A model generated the notes under the pieces. That model searched no databases. It was not told the DNA's origin and was given only the letters and a program-made list of their open reading frames with translations. Of a DNA stretch of 64,000 nucleotides, positions 31,268 to 43,688 are shown in pieces. Position numbers and translations under genes: made by a program. The first letter of the stretch is position 1, and each line of letters starts with the position of its first letter. Origin of the DNA: Sipunculus nudus. Taxonomy: Eukaryota > Annelida > Sipuncula > Golfingiida > Sipunculidae. The stretch is from positions 21,365,867-21,429,866 of the forward strand of contig CM049308.1 in assembly GCA_026874595.1 (NCBI GenBank). The letters are read 5' to 3'.

Positions 31268-32558
31268 GCAAGTAGGGGAGTGATCAGTCATAATTGTCAT
31301 AGCATTCTAGCAAATTTGACCATCTCATTTCTTGTTTTAGTTTTTTTTTATATCTTGTTTTTCTTTTATAGGGGTGAATTCTGGATGTTACACCATACCG
31401 AATATGACGATCACGTTCCCCTGTGGCTTTATGTTTCGGAAGAAAGAGGCAGATGTCATGGGCTGTCTCAGTTAAATTGATCGTCGCCTTTCATCTGTGT
31501 TTATTTTTTTTTTGTTCAGCTCTTTGGTTTTCGTGTTGACAAGAAGGCTGGATCCGGCATTAGTGACTGGTATACGTGGGTCTCCATAGACCCTATTTAG
31601 AATTGAAACAATCTAATTAATCTTTCCCATCAGGACTGTGTAGTTAATGGTCGAAATACCACATTACATTAGGATCTATAGCTGGCATGGACATATGTTA
31701 CTATAATGAGACACGGAGAACTTTAAATTTGCATGGCCTGTACGCAAAAATTATAGTGGCTTTCTGAACGGGATCACCAGCCCGTTTTCATGTTTCTATC
31801 TGAATAGTATCATGGCTATTGAAACCCTGATGAAAATTACACGTACCGGAACTGTGTATCACTTCGATATTTTAGGAGTTAAGGAGTGTTCAACAACGTT
31901 TAGATATATTAGGGGTTTATATCTGTTCAACAGTCGTCAGAGATGGTTGCCCGTGCTGTTATCTTTACTTTTGGCAGGATAGAAAACCACAGTAGAGCAA
32001 TGATCAGATATATTACTACAGGTGTGGTTAATTGGTCAGTGATCAGAACAAGCTCCAGGGAAGGATCAGTGGTAAAAAATGTTGTGTATTATATTGAGAA
32101 AACGCGGAAAGGAAGAGACAGGCCTTATGAACATTTCTGCAGATAATGTAAAAGTATAAACTTGATATTAAGGCTTATCCCGCCCAGTAAACCCCAGAAC
32201 CCAGTAAGCATACTAAGTATTTGTTTTACTCGCCGTATTGCATGCTTTTGGCTTAACTATGCTGTATGGGCACCTTGATCAGGAAATACGTGGCTTAAAG
32301 ACGGTCAATTTATTAAACTGCAAGTAGACAAGTTGAGACTTGTTTGAGTTTTTTTTTTGATAAAACATAGAAGTGGCTGAGGCCATATATTAGAAGCCAT
32401 GTGTCTATATCGAGGCCACGGTCACAGTGGTATTCCTTAAGTTAGACCAGTTATGTCTTATCTGTCAATTGAGAAAATATAGAAATTACCATAAAGTACA
32501 AGAATTCTAACAGGTACGTGCTTCCTTCAGAACGGTACCTGACCATTCTATTTGTTAT
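31268..32558. repeat. Flank module Q copy, unit II first duplicate
   Basis: This stretch corresponds to 1330-1535 joined directly to 4587-5621 of unit I, without the 3.05-kb insertion. It includes the AGAAAACGCGGAAAGGAAG phrase near 32098 and the TTGATCAGGA..TACGTGGCTT phrase near 32276. The open frame at 31943-32146 is a by-product, since its end differs in the sister copy. It is non-coding. Confidence 0.6.
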
Positions 32559-33559
32559 TAGCTCAGCTCACTGAAAGACAGCAGAGCTATAGCAATAACT
32601 CTTTGTCCGTCGTCCCACCAGCCGTGCTGCCGTCTGTCAGGTCGTCTCTTAACAAGGCAAGAATCGTAACCGTTAGACCTAGAAACTTCTAACTGTACAT
32701 CCTGGGAGTCCCATGACAAATCTCCATGGGAAACTGAAATTAGATCTCTGTTACTCATAACCTCAGAGCTATTGGGTTCAGAAATTCCCATCCCCCCCCC
32801 CCAAATAATAAAAAAAATATGATACAAAACTCAAGTATATGAACAACTATTGCATTGATCACCATGATTCTTCGCATGCATATTGATCATGGGGTGTTTC
32901 ATCACTTCCTGCAGACTGGTGGCACCACCTGGAATTTTTTCCCAATTTTTACCATTTATTTCTCTATTTTTGAGATCTTCAAGGATGTGGTTGCCTGTTA
33001 ACAGGGCACAAATAGTTAAAATAGGACCTAGAATCTTCTTACTTGACATCCAGGGAGGGCCATGAAAAAATCTTCAAGGAAACTTGAAATTAGGTCTCTC
33101 TTACTTATATCCTCTGAGCTATGGTGATCAGAATTACCCCTACCCCCCCCCCCCCCCCCACCCCCCACCCCCGCCCACCCACCCAGAATAATTTAAAATT
33201 TACCTCAAAAGCTCAACTGTTGCATTGATCATCGTGACACTTTGCATGCATATTCATCAAGGACTGTTTCATCAGTTCCTGCAGACTGGTGATCAACCTT
33301 AACCTTGATTTTTTTTCAAAATTTTACGCAATTTCAGGGCACAAATTGTAACAATTGCACCTAGAATCTTCTAACTTAACACCCAGGGAGGTCCATGAAA
33401 AATCTCCTTGGAAACCTGAAATTAGGTATATGTTAACCATATCCTCTGAGCTATGCTTAGGTTCAATGGGGCACCACCTACAAAATTTGGCATTGAAAAA
33501 ATTCCTTTTGTGAATGTTTTCCTAGTCAGCTGAGCGTCATGACCCCTGGGTCACTAGTT
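32559..33559. mobile_element. Hairpin-headed element with ~330-bp repeats, unit II first duplicate
   Basis: This is an orthologue of 5622-6573. It has the same TAGCTCAGCTCACTGAAAGA hairpin head, internal tandem copies and GACCCCTGGGTCACTAGTT tail. A C-rich tract at about 33140-33184 has expanded to roughly 45 bases and could form a four-stranded structure on the minus (G-rich) strand. Confidence 0.6.
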
Positions 33560-33857
33560 AAAGTTTCCGCATCCTCGCATTTTATGTATAAATATACACT
33601 ATTTATTGATCACTCTATTGATTGAAGGCTATATGTAAATATCTGCGCGTCGTGCGAAACAGGAATATTTAGACCAATGCCTTTATTAAGGGACAGGGTC
33701 ATGGCACCATTAAAACCATCCCGGGGCTGCATTTAGTCTGACAGAATAATTTATAAAAAGGGGGTACATCGCAAAGTATAAAATACAAAACTTTATATTT
33801 TTAATCTTTGTGCCTTAATTTTCCTGAACAATGATGGCACCCTGCCATTTTGCCTCG

Positions 33858-34804
33858 GTCAGTGGTCAGATAAATTGGTCCGGTAGTGGGGAAGTGGTCA
33901 GTGATCAGATACATTGGTCAAGCGATGATGAAGTGGTCGGGCCGGGTCAGATGCATAGGTCCAGTGGTGAAAAAATGGTCAGTGGTCAGATGCATTTGTC
34001 CAGCTGTGTGGAGGTGGTAATAAGTCAGATATATTGGTCAAGCGATCGGAAAGTGGTCCGTGGTCAGACACCTAGGTCCAGTGGTGGGGAATTGGTCAGT
34101 GAACAGATATACTGGTCGAGTGGTCAGTGGTCAGATACATGTGTCCATCCGTGGGCAAATGGTCAGTGATCAGAAACATTGGTCCCGCGGTGGGGAAGTG
34201 GTGAGGTGTCAGATAAACTGGACCAGTGGTGTTGAAGTGGGAAGTGGTCAAAGACATTGGTCCAGTGGTGGGGAAGTTTTCAGTGATCAAATGCATTGGC
34301 CCAGTTGTGAGGAAGTGGTCAGTGGTCAAATTATTTGCTCTAATGGTGGGTGAAGTGGTCAGTGGTCAGGTACATTGGTATTGTGGTGTGGAAGTGGTCA
34401 GTGGTCAGAAAGATTGCTACTGCAGTGAGAAGTTAAAAAAAAGTTAAAGTTGTAGGTTTTAAGTCCCCTTCCCAATAACTGGCTCAGAAGACTACAATTA
34501 ACTTTCCGGTGGTAGCTCCCTGGGGACACTACAGAGCCCACACACGGTTTTGAGGTCGCTAGGGCCCGCCATACGCAGATGGCACTTAATCCGGTACCCA
34601 TTTGTAATGCTGGGTAGAAATAAGCACACTTGTGGGATTCGAACCCATGACCGCTTGATCACACGTCCGGCACCTTTGCCATTACACCACCACGCACACA
34701 CTAATGGTGGTTAATGGCCAGATACATTGCTCCAGCAGTCGAGGAGTGGTCATTGATCAAAGAGATTGATCCATTGGTGGTTGAAGTGGTCAGTGGTCAG
34801 ATAC
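33858..34804 (+). repeat. Degenerate 39-bp array interrupted by a SINE, unit II first duplicate
   Basis: Diverged 39-bp monomers run from 33858 to 34431, and one or two more follow the SINE up to 34804. It is the counterpart of 6869-7848 but shorter. Open frames on both strands follow the monomer period and are not genes. Confidence 0.85.
34432..34700 (-). mobile_element. tRNA-derived SINE, copy 1
   Basis: Read on the minus strand, the head contains an A-box-like TGGTGTAATGGCAAAGG (34673-34689) and a canonical B box GGTTCGAATCC (34635-34645), 27 bp apart, as in an RNA polymerase III internal promoter. About 190 bp of unrelated body follows, ending in a T/A-rich tail (34432-34450). It interrupts 39-bp monomers that are continuous at 7741-7770 in unit I. 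The head does not fold into a complete functional tRNA, so it is not called a tRNA gene. No clear target duplication is seen. Confidence 0.75.
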
Positions 34805-35787
34805 AACACCGAAAATGCCCCCCTTAGGACACATTTGGCATCGTTCCCCATAAATCAATAATTTCTGATGCGTAGCCATTGAGGACAGTGACAGTGATTC
34901 AGTGCGACCACTAACCAGTCGTATATGGGACCACCCTCAATTATAATATAGATAATATGAATATGCATGTCATTTAAATGGATGTATAATAACCCTGTTC
35001 TCAACTTCACGGATACATCCTCCTTTATACCGATGGATGACTTGCAATGCAACGATTAGTTTGTATTAGTCTAAACGAACGAGTTTAGATTGAATTTCGT
35101 CTTAGATATAAGACTATAAGAGAATTGTGTATTGGCAAACACATTCATTTTAAAATTGTTCTGAATTAGGTGCATTACGCGTAAGAACATAAGTTAGAAC
35201 ATATTTCGTGCGTGCACATAAGCACATTCAAACAAAAATAAATATCTTTATAAATTGAAAAAAGTAGCGCTATAAATAAAATTAGGAGTTCAAAAACATG
35301 TTATGTGATTCTTTTGTTTATAAGACCCATTGGCATTTTATGACGTACGCCGTGCTCATAAATATGAGCAATAGCTATAAGGGCGTGGATTTTGTGTATA
35401 TTATACTTTACTCATTATGCATTATACTGACAGAAGTACACGAATATCCTTCATCCATGATTCGGACTTTTCAGTACGCAAACATGTTTGCGGTCGAGCA
35501 AATCTTAAGCCATTAAGACCACATAGACACGTACTGTCTCATACGCCCTCCGCCCTATACACACCCACCCACCGCCCCCAAAAAGTGCCAGATACATACT
35601 CCTGCCTAATTTGCACAATTAACCAATTAACGGAAATAGTAACATTTCTTGCGACATTTGTATGTACCTCAAACAGAATATGCCCTTTTATAAATAGCAT
35701 TTAACAATATTTTTCACACCGTGGGAGGACCACATTCTCCCAACATAACGCATATCATGTGGCAGGTTCAATCGGTCCCCGCTATAT
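34805..35787. repeat. Flank module right of the degenerate array, unit II first duplicate
   Basis: This non-coding copy of 7849-8875 ends at the tandem-duplication junction. The open frame at 35298-35516 is altered in the sister copies and is not supported as a gene. Confidence 0.55.
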
Positions 35788-36105
35788 GGACAGACTTGTA
35801 CGAACACATCTACAAATACAATAGAAAGTTGTATGTTAGACACAGACCATATACATAAGTACTGTCCCATACAGTCCTCGGAACACTCTGTCGAGGAATG
35901 TCTGTATTTTTTAATATTTACCGCTTAGTTTATCCCCCCTAAAAATCATTTACTAGATAAATACTTCTATTAACTGTGAAAAATAAATAAATTTCAGTAG
36001 AGATCATCTTAAAATATTTTTATAGTTACCAAATGTATAAAGGAATAAGTCCATTTATTTTTTTTTTTTTCAAATATTTTCCACAAACTGGGCAAGTTGA
36101 AACTT

Positions 36106-38480
36106 ATGACGGTATTTTTTGTTGATAAGGCATTCATAAGAGGTCAGGTGTGTATATCACAGCTAGATATTATAGATAAGGAAAATTTGATATGAAACGC
36201 TTAATGTTTAATTTACATTTAGGATCATTACTGTCGATGGATAAAATAAATGTAGGGTATTATTTTGAAGTTTGTGGCCCAAATATAATGCAATTTAAAA
36301 AAAAAAACAGGAAATATATTTACTCATCTAACATGAGAATTGCTGAAGCTGGAGACTTTTTTCAGGAATATAACTTTATTTTATCAAGATTTAATTGTTT
36401 ACCAAAAATTAGATCTGAATTTTGCAAATTTTTCAAGTTTTTAGCATAAATAAAAAATCAATACCTTAAATTTTGTCCAACTATGGCTCGTTTTTTCCCT
36501 GTAAGCATTGTGTATTTAATTTTCACAGCAAATATACATAAGGATTTAATCTTTTAAAATCTGAAATTTCAAAGGAATTGATTGAAAAGAGTAGCTTTTA
36601 TTCAAGTTTTCATACACCATGTCAAGTGTTGTTTACATCTAGCCCACCTAGTAGTACAGTCTTCACTTGCATTATGTAACCCACCCCAAGCAGCTTGACT
36701 TGGCTCAGCTTGGCCACTACTAGCAGGCTTCCCCTCTGCCCTGCACTCCACCCCCCACCCTCCTCCCCCGATGGTGCATTAACTAGATGAATGTTATAAT
36801 TTCTGTATTTTAGTTTATTCTTGGCTATGATACATTTTAGATTTTGTATTGTACCACCAGGGTTACAATGATTAAAGTGCACATTTAATTGTGTCCACAA
36901 AGTGGTGTATTGCTATGAAAGTGTGGATGTTCATCAGATAAGTAATTCCTTCCTTCAGAAGAGTAAAAACTACACCAGGTGTGAAATTGACTAATAATTC
37001 CAGTAATAAATTATAGCTGAGATAGTAATTAGCACAATGATATTGTTTGTCCCTCGTTCAACCAACAGTGTATATACTATATTTGAAAAGATGTTTTTAT
37101 TTTATAAAATTGACTGAATCTTTTGTTTTATTTCGGTGAATAAAATTAAGCATGTACTGAAAACTCCAATGTGCAAAACCTTTTAATAGTGATTCAAGGA
37201 ATAATCTTGTAGATGCCATGTTGTGGCATTATTTTCTTTTGAATTCAGTTTAAACATTTGTGATTTTAAAATAATAAAATTTATGTGTATGCATAGTATG
37301 ACCAAATATGAGCTACACTCTGGATATATAATGATTGCAACTTAGAATTCTAATATTTTAACTTATATTTTCAGTTTTTTATTACAAATTTATAAACTTG
37401 TAAATAAAAAAATGAATCAGATAAAAACTATTAATGGAAAAAAGTGGATATGCTAAAAAAAAGGCTTATATATAAACTTAAATGCAATATTCCCTTGAAG
37501 TGAAATAACGGTATAAGTCCATTCTGTCCACTTGTCTGTCCATCTGTAAATTTTTCATATGCATCACAGTATCTCAAAACTTTTACTGTTTTTCTTCATG
37601 ACAGTCTTGTCAGAGTATTAGTTTGCAATCATATATTTAGAACTTTACTATAACCAAGTAGGAGGGCCCCTTTTCTCTTAGCTTCTCATATGCTTATATA
37701 AATGAAAAACATTAAAATAGAATATTTTGCATATTTTGCATTTGCAAAAAATTCAAACTTAAGCTGAGCGTCGTGACCCATGGGTTCCTTGTATGATTAT
37801 AGTTTGTATGGCCCATCCACCAAAGGGTTCCTGAATTTTGTGAAACTTTATATGAAATGCTCATATTGTAGTCAGTATTTGGGTACCAAGTGAAACAGAA
37901 TGAAATACTTTGGAGTTTGTACTTTACACACTTCCTCTAGAGACACCTTTGCATGAAGTGACAGCAAGGGATTGGAGCTGTTTCCTGATGATTTATTATC
38001 ATGTTTATGGTACCAACAATTTTGTACTCGGTCAATGTCTGTCACAAAGTGTCCTTGATACTGACCTCAGCTAACATGTCTCGACAGATTTGGCTGTTAC
38101 CTTGTATGAAATGGATTCTTTTACTGAAATTCATTGCTAGTAATGGTGAAAGAAACTTTGAGCTTACAGTCGAAATGACTGTTTTGTTCACTAAAATGGG
38201 CAGGTCCATGAAAATGGGACATAAACATTAAAATTTCATTTTCCTTTTCAATTAAAGTCTTATATATACAGATTCTTAAAGCAGAGATAATTTCCTCTCA
38301 GAATATGTTTAAAAACATTTGTTATTTTGAAGAATGCCAGAGATATTTCATCATGAAGTTTGTGTATTAAAAAAAAATAATTGTACTAAAATTGAGGGGT
38401 AAAATTTCCTCATCCCAAAATAAATTAAATGAGTAATATAAAACTCGTTGCCTGTCACATTAATCTCAAGAACATAACCT
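36106..38480. other. 2.4-kb segment unique to the second duplicate
   Basis: The first 140 bp continue module Q (GATAAGGCATTCATAAGAGG, then TTTGATATGAAACGCTTAATG), as at 11680-11800. From about 36462 to 37793 lies a diverged relative of the 1.15-kb dispersed repeat. The rest (37794-38480) matches nothing else in the window. Open frames at 36192-36449 and 38001-38231 show no recognisable domain, and there is no second copy to test their conservation. Confidence 0.6.
36462..37793. mobile_element. Diverged relative of the 1.15-kb dispersed repeat
   Basis: It shares the phrases TACCTTAAATTTTG, TTAATTTTCACAGCA, CATAAGGATTTAATCT and AAAATCTGAAATTT near the start, GGGCC.TTTTCTC.TAGCTT late on, and GAGCG.CGTGACCCATGGGTTC at the tail, in the same order as 30128-31267. 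The middle is strongly diverged. It is an older copy of the same family. Confidence 0.6.
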
Positions 38481-38630
38481 TTCACTTTTCTAATTTTACA
38501 CATACCAGGAAAAAATATGTTATTGTTTGACACTAATTATTATATGGTTTTGCGGTGAGAATGTTGAAAATCTTGTCGTCACTTTTTTTTAAAAGAAAAG
38601 ACATGCAAACTGACATTTTCTTTTTCCCAG

Positions 38631-38740
38631 ATCCATCCAGTACAGCAACTATTGACAGGAAACAAATAGTCAGAAGGATAAATAGAAAGATGTATGGTCG
38701 ATGTAATGTATGTTTCAGTGAGAAAATAGAAGCTGAATAA
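38631..38740 (+). CDS. Weak candidate 3'-terminal exon, copy 2
   Basis: This is the sister of 26239-26348, with the same acceptor (ending at 38630), the same frame and TAA at 38738-38740. It ends YGRCNVCFSEKIEAE. Survival of the frame in both copies is weak support only, because the copies are young. Confidence 0.2.
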
Positions 38741-39279
38741 GCTTTCATTTTTTTACACAAATGACAAACCTCTGATAAAATTCTTCTTCAGGAACACAAT
38801 CAAAATGTGTGATTTAAAGAAGGATTTTACTAGTGTTTATAAAAAAAAGACATGTTATAATATGTCTGTCCAACATGCCATCACAAGCAGTCATTCCGTT
38901 ACCTTAGTTTTGTCATTCTATGGTAGAGCTTCTGTTTATACATATTTATATTTTAAATTGTGATCCTAATTGTGAATGCTAAGGGCTAATTCTCCTACTT
39001 CATTAGTTTTCTAACTCTATTAACATTGATGCTGTGAACTCAAGCCATATGCAGGGCATGTGGTCACAGAATGATATAGGCTGGTGAGCAAACCAGCCTG
39101 TATCTACACATGGCTGATTAAGGGTCTCCAACTGTGTGTTTTGTCAAACTGATGTATGTGCTCTTAGCTCAGCACATATGCCTTTATATATAATGAAATT
39201 CAGTTCATATGTACCTTGCTATTAGTTTTAACAGAATCCAGATTTTCTAAATCATTCCTTTTGTTACTATGAAGATAAT

Positions 39280-39743
39280 TGTTATTTTAGTGGAATTATA
39301 GAAATGTCTATAAATTTGGATTGCAGTATCATTGCCATTTATTATATAAATACTTAATACTATGTACTGATTTTGAGCACACATGTTCATATAACATCTA
39401 TCTTTAATCAGTGTAAAATTCAGAGAAATCTATGCAGTAACTTTTAAATTATGACTATATTTGTATATGATCTAAAACACAGAATTCCTAATCTTAGTTC
39501 ATTTAGCCCTATCGAGATAGCGTGGGTCAGTTGTAAACTGACCAATGAGCTCCCTGCTGGCAGTTATTACATAAGGCCAGCGGGACTGTTAAGGGGCAGT
39601 CAGGCAGCAGACACGGAGAGTCCAGCACCAGCCAGCCAGCCATTACAATGTTTGATGTATGCCATATTTGTTGTAACTGGAATCAGTAAATTGTGAATAA
39701 AGGATTGTGAAACAAGATTGTTCTATCAAGATCCCGCGTGACA
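39280..39743 (+). mobile_element. Putative solo LTR, copy 2
   Basis: This copy of 26890-27353 was carried by the tandem duplication. The ATAAT duplications lie at 39275-39279 and 39744-39748. It is not an independent insertion, so it adds no evidence on mobility. Confidence 0.4.
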
Positions 39744-40520
39744 ATAATTCCTTAACCCATTAAAAGTTTAAATATTCTAGTAATTCTAATAAATTTAAAT
39801 AAATTCACTTTAACATATTGAACCGTTGTCATGTTGTCTGTGGAATGATCCTATAAATATATTTTATTCTCTGCACACTTCACAGAGATTTTCAGGTTTT
39901 CACACCAAGGTACAAAAGTGAGATTTCTCTGAATCATTCCGTAACCAATGCTGATTAATTAACCAAATTTGCCTTCTTAAGTCCATACAAAAAAAAAGTT
40001 TATAAAATTACTTCACTAACCCTACACTACCCCAGGAAATATTTTATATTTGAAATAAGTGATTATTTACGGAATTATTTAATTGAAAATAGTCCAAAAT
40101 CTGATTCCATTACTCGCGGACTTGCCCAAATGTTATTTTTGAGTACTGGTATTAAACCACTTTGGAATAAATATCCCAAAAATATGCATGTCTGGGGGTC
40201 CATGCTCTCTGGTAAAGGAGGCTAGATTGGCCACTGTCTTTTTGATCACTGTTGATCAAAAAAGCATCATGGCGGCAAGCAGCTAAAACTTGTATACATC
40301 GGGGAAATTTATTTTCTTCATACTCTTGTTTAACATGAAACTGGCATATGTATTTGGAACTTATTTCTCGTGGTGCATGTGCATGTATTGTTCGACAGTG
40401 TTATACTAAATACAACTATTCCCGAGCCAAGATAGGTTACAAAGGTGAGGGCCACTGGATATTATGCATTGAACCTGCCAGGCTCATAGAGCCACTTTTG
40501 ACAACTGTTTAAAGCAAAAT

Positions 40521-40577
40521 CAGTGGCGTCAATTTTTCTTCCAGGTTGGGGGGGGGGGGATGACTTTGTATATATGC

Positions 40578-40620
<43 letters not shown>

Positions 40621-40642
40621 AATTTCAGCGTCTCTGAGTGAC

Positions 40643-40704
<62 letters not shown>

Positions 40705-40989
40705 TTATATAGATATATAATTATATATAAATACTTAATCATATTCAAAATAATTATAATGTTTTAGAAAATCAGTTATTTTGTGAATTCTAAGCAAGGT
40801 TTAGATATAAATTTTTTTAGTGAATAGATCTAAAGTCTTTAATTATATTGATTAATAAATTTCATTTGCAATATTATAATATTTTTCTCTGAAAAATGGG
40901 AGGATGATTACATTGACCATCCCCCCCCCCCTTGCCAAATAGTGGGGGATATATATATACCCCCCATCCCCCCTATATTGACGCCCCTG
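40521..40989. mobile_element. hAT-type MITE with 8-bp TSD, copy 2
   Basis: This is the duplicate of 28131-28592, with AGCAAAAT at 40513-40520 and 40990-40997. The TA tracts and the poly-G and poly-C runs next to the ends differ in length from copy 1, showing rapid change of the microsatellites since duplication. Confidence 0.85.
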
Positions 40990-42319
40990 AGCAAAATATA
41001 CATGTTTGAAATGTACATGTGCAACATTCCATCTTCTGGGGCAAGGCTGAAATGTGCAAAGGTCTCTGGCATGACGTCATAAGTGCCAGCGCTTTGAAAC
41101 AGCATATTACACCCAAGCCAATACACACAACCAAAACATCACTATCGCTTAAAATATTGTCATTTCTGTCAAAAATTATCCACTGGACATGGGACCTTAT
41201 TCAAATAGGAGAGAAACCTACTTGTTTCTGCAACGGATCTAGCATGCGAACATACAGAATGAATAAAAATTCATGGACAGCAGATGGAAATGAATAACAT
41301 TTAATGTTATCCTTTTAATGTTTGTACTTAAGTACGTGCTACCATCCACGTTTGAAGTGACTATGAATGCCTAATGTGCATATACAAATCTGTTTGGTTC
41401 ATGTAAATATAAATACGATAAAAGCTAATTGTGGACTCCCATCCACCATCTTGCTTATTTGCCCCACACAGCCAAAAATGCAATGACATTTTTCAGCTTC
41501 ATTTTAATAAAAGTGTTTACCATAAGTAACAGATTAAAGTCTATCTCCAGACATGCATATTAGACAGGCAACAAACTGTTGTAGGGCTTGCACAATATCA
41601 AGGTTGTCAAATATCTGCCATTGCCATTTCTGTTATTTGTCATAATGGTAGAGACATGGAATCAAAGAGGAGAAAACAGATGGGGTTACGCTTTGATGAC
41701 GAGTGAAACCCTTTGGGCTCCAAATGAAACTAACCAATCATCACCAATGGTGATGTAATTTAACCTTTTCCTCTGGTGAATTATTTGCAATAAAGGAACG
41801 CACATTTCCTTAAAAATAGGTTAGAAGTTTTTTACCAATCAAGCTCTGCAGTAAATCTAAAAGTATTATATGTCCCTGTCTTCAATAACATAGGTCCAAA
41901 AGAAACAAGGTGTTCCCCGGGTAACATGACATTACCTGTCGTACAAACTTGCCTTCAGACCCCTGAGCCTTTATCTGAAAGATTGTTTTTCCTAACAAAA
42001 TACTTTTCCCCCGAAACTTTCAGAAAATGGTGTTCTACTGTAGTTATAATAACTGGTGCGATGGACTCTCCATGGTGTATATGTTGGTATGCAGTAGTTA
42101 TCATGTTCCAGGGTGGCAGAAGGAAGAACTATATCATATGGATACATGTCTTTCAGTATATGTGCATTATACAGGGCTGAACTTCAGGGGGCTAAAACAG
42201 CAATTGACCTATCCACCAGAGCCCAAATGCTCCGCCCTTTTAACCTAATTATTACAATCAGCCCCCTACACAGAAAGTCTTCCATGCCCATGGTAGCGAG
42301 AGCTTCTTACAATATAATA

Positions 42320-42457
42320 ATGACGTCACGAAGGTCGATGACGCATGACGTCATATTGACTGACGTCATCAAGTGGTATCACTGTCCTCATATCGCAGTC
42401 ATTGTGAAATGTTTTGCAATATTTTGGATTATTTGTCTAATACAATTTACATGCCAG
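42320..42457 (+). CDS. Weak candidate first coding exon with signal anchor, copy 2
   Basis: This is the sister of 29923-30060, with the same 46 codons and the same donor (GTAAGA at 42458). The single difference within the frame is synonymous. Confidence 0.15.
42321..42368. promoter_or_regulatory. Cluster of three palindromic CRE motifs, copy 2
   Basis: TGACGTCA occurs at 42321-42328, 42346-42353 and 42361-42368, with another at 41072-41079. All are unchanged from copy 1. Confidence 0.5.
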
Positions 42458-42521
42458 GTAAGACATTAATATTTACTCGGTAGTCAGTGGAATCGTTCCT
42501 GCAGCCTATAGCCTAGATTTT

Positions 42522-43688
42522 TAGCTCAGCTGACTATATAGTCATCTGAGCTATAGTCGGGATCCATTGTCCGTCGTCCGTCCGTCCAATAAAAAATTGG
42601 TACCTTAAATTTTGCCCAACTTTGGCCACGGCACTTTTTTTTTTTTCCTGTAAGTACTGTGAATTTAATTTTCACAGCATGTGCACATAAGGATTTAATC
42701 TGTTAAAATCTGAAATTTGAAAATAAAAGCTGCAAAATTAGGCTAGTTATTAATTTTTTTTGGAGGCTCTTGTTGTATTCCCTTACATTGTCAAGCAGTC
42801 CACTTTGGTCACTGTAGGTCATTCAGTGCAGCTCTCTATGCTCCCTGGGCTGTTGGCATAATGTTATGCAATCCCATCACTACGGCAAGCCTTCTCTCCA
42901 CTGAGTAGAGCTTGATCAGGCTGTCTGCAGTTAATACCATACCGCAGGGGGTCTTTTTCTCCCCCCCCCCCCCCCCCCCCCATTATGTTGACAGACCTGT
43001 ACTATGAACTAGATGAATCTTAAAATTAACATTTTTTCAGCAACGAGCAGTTACAACAGACCTCTCCCCCCACCCACCCCTTCAATACACAAGACTAATA
43101 AACAAGATGAATCTCAAATTTTAATGTTAAATAAATTCTTTTTGATGAGACTTGGACAATTTTGATTTTTTAAAGAAAAAAATTTCAGAAATTTAATCCT
43201 AATATTCAAATGTGATAAAATATTAGGATCTACTGTAAGTGTTAACTGACAAGATTTAAGAAGATATAAATACTTTGTAGCATTTCATTCATATTTCTTA
43301 AAGTTGGCGGGGCCTAGGTGTGAATAACACTGTTAACTTAGTATTAAAATTGGGAATATTGGTCAAACTTTGTGGGATTAATTTTTAACTCACTCATGGC
43401 CATATATTTAACTTTATAAAACTTAATTACCTTCACACATAATTTGTTTATGAAATGTTACTTTTATATAACACTGACAGTAGGCCTATTTGTTCCCTTG
43501 GTGCATCACTTAATGGTTTAGCTCATGTCCATTATTCTATAATTTACAGAGTTTCATTTTAGCAGGGCCATTTTCTCATAGCTTTTCTAATGATAATATA
43601 CATGAAAAACCAAAAGAAATAAAATATTTTGCAGTTACTAATATTTTCCAAAATTCAGGTGAGCGATGTGACCCATGGGTCCCTTGTT
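42522..43688. mobile_element. 1.15-kb TAGCTCAG...CCCTTGTT dispersed repeat, copy 2
   Basis: This is a fuller copy than 30128-31267. Its head, TAGCTCAGCTGACTATATAG, is followed by TCATCTGAGCTATAG, giving a clear hairpin, and about 30 bp of this head is missing in copy 1. A poly-C tract near 42961-42980 is longer here. Confidence 0.55.

Larger units (their letters stand above)
25729..35787 (+). repeat. Tandem duplication in unit II, first copy (with internal deletion)
   Basis: The first 360 bp (25729-26088) match 35788-36105. Then 26089-35787 matches 38481-48225. The 2.4 kb present in the second copy (36106-38480) is missing here. The missing part begins with the normal continuation of module Q, so this is a deletion in copy one and not an insertion in copy two. 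Confidence 0.85.

Noticed and set aside
34620-34700. tRNA gene on the minus strand
   Set aside because: The B box is good, but the region does not give a full cloverleaf with matching acceptor stem, and it is followed by a body and tail typical of a SINE.
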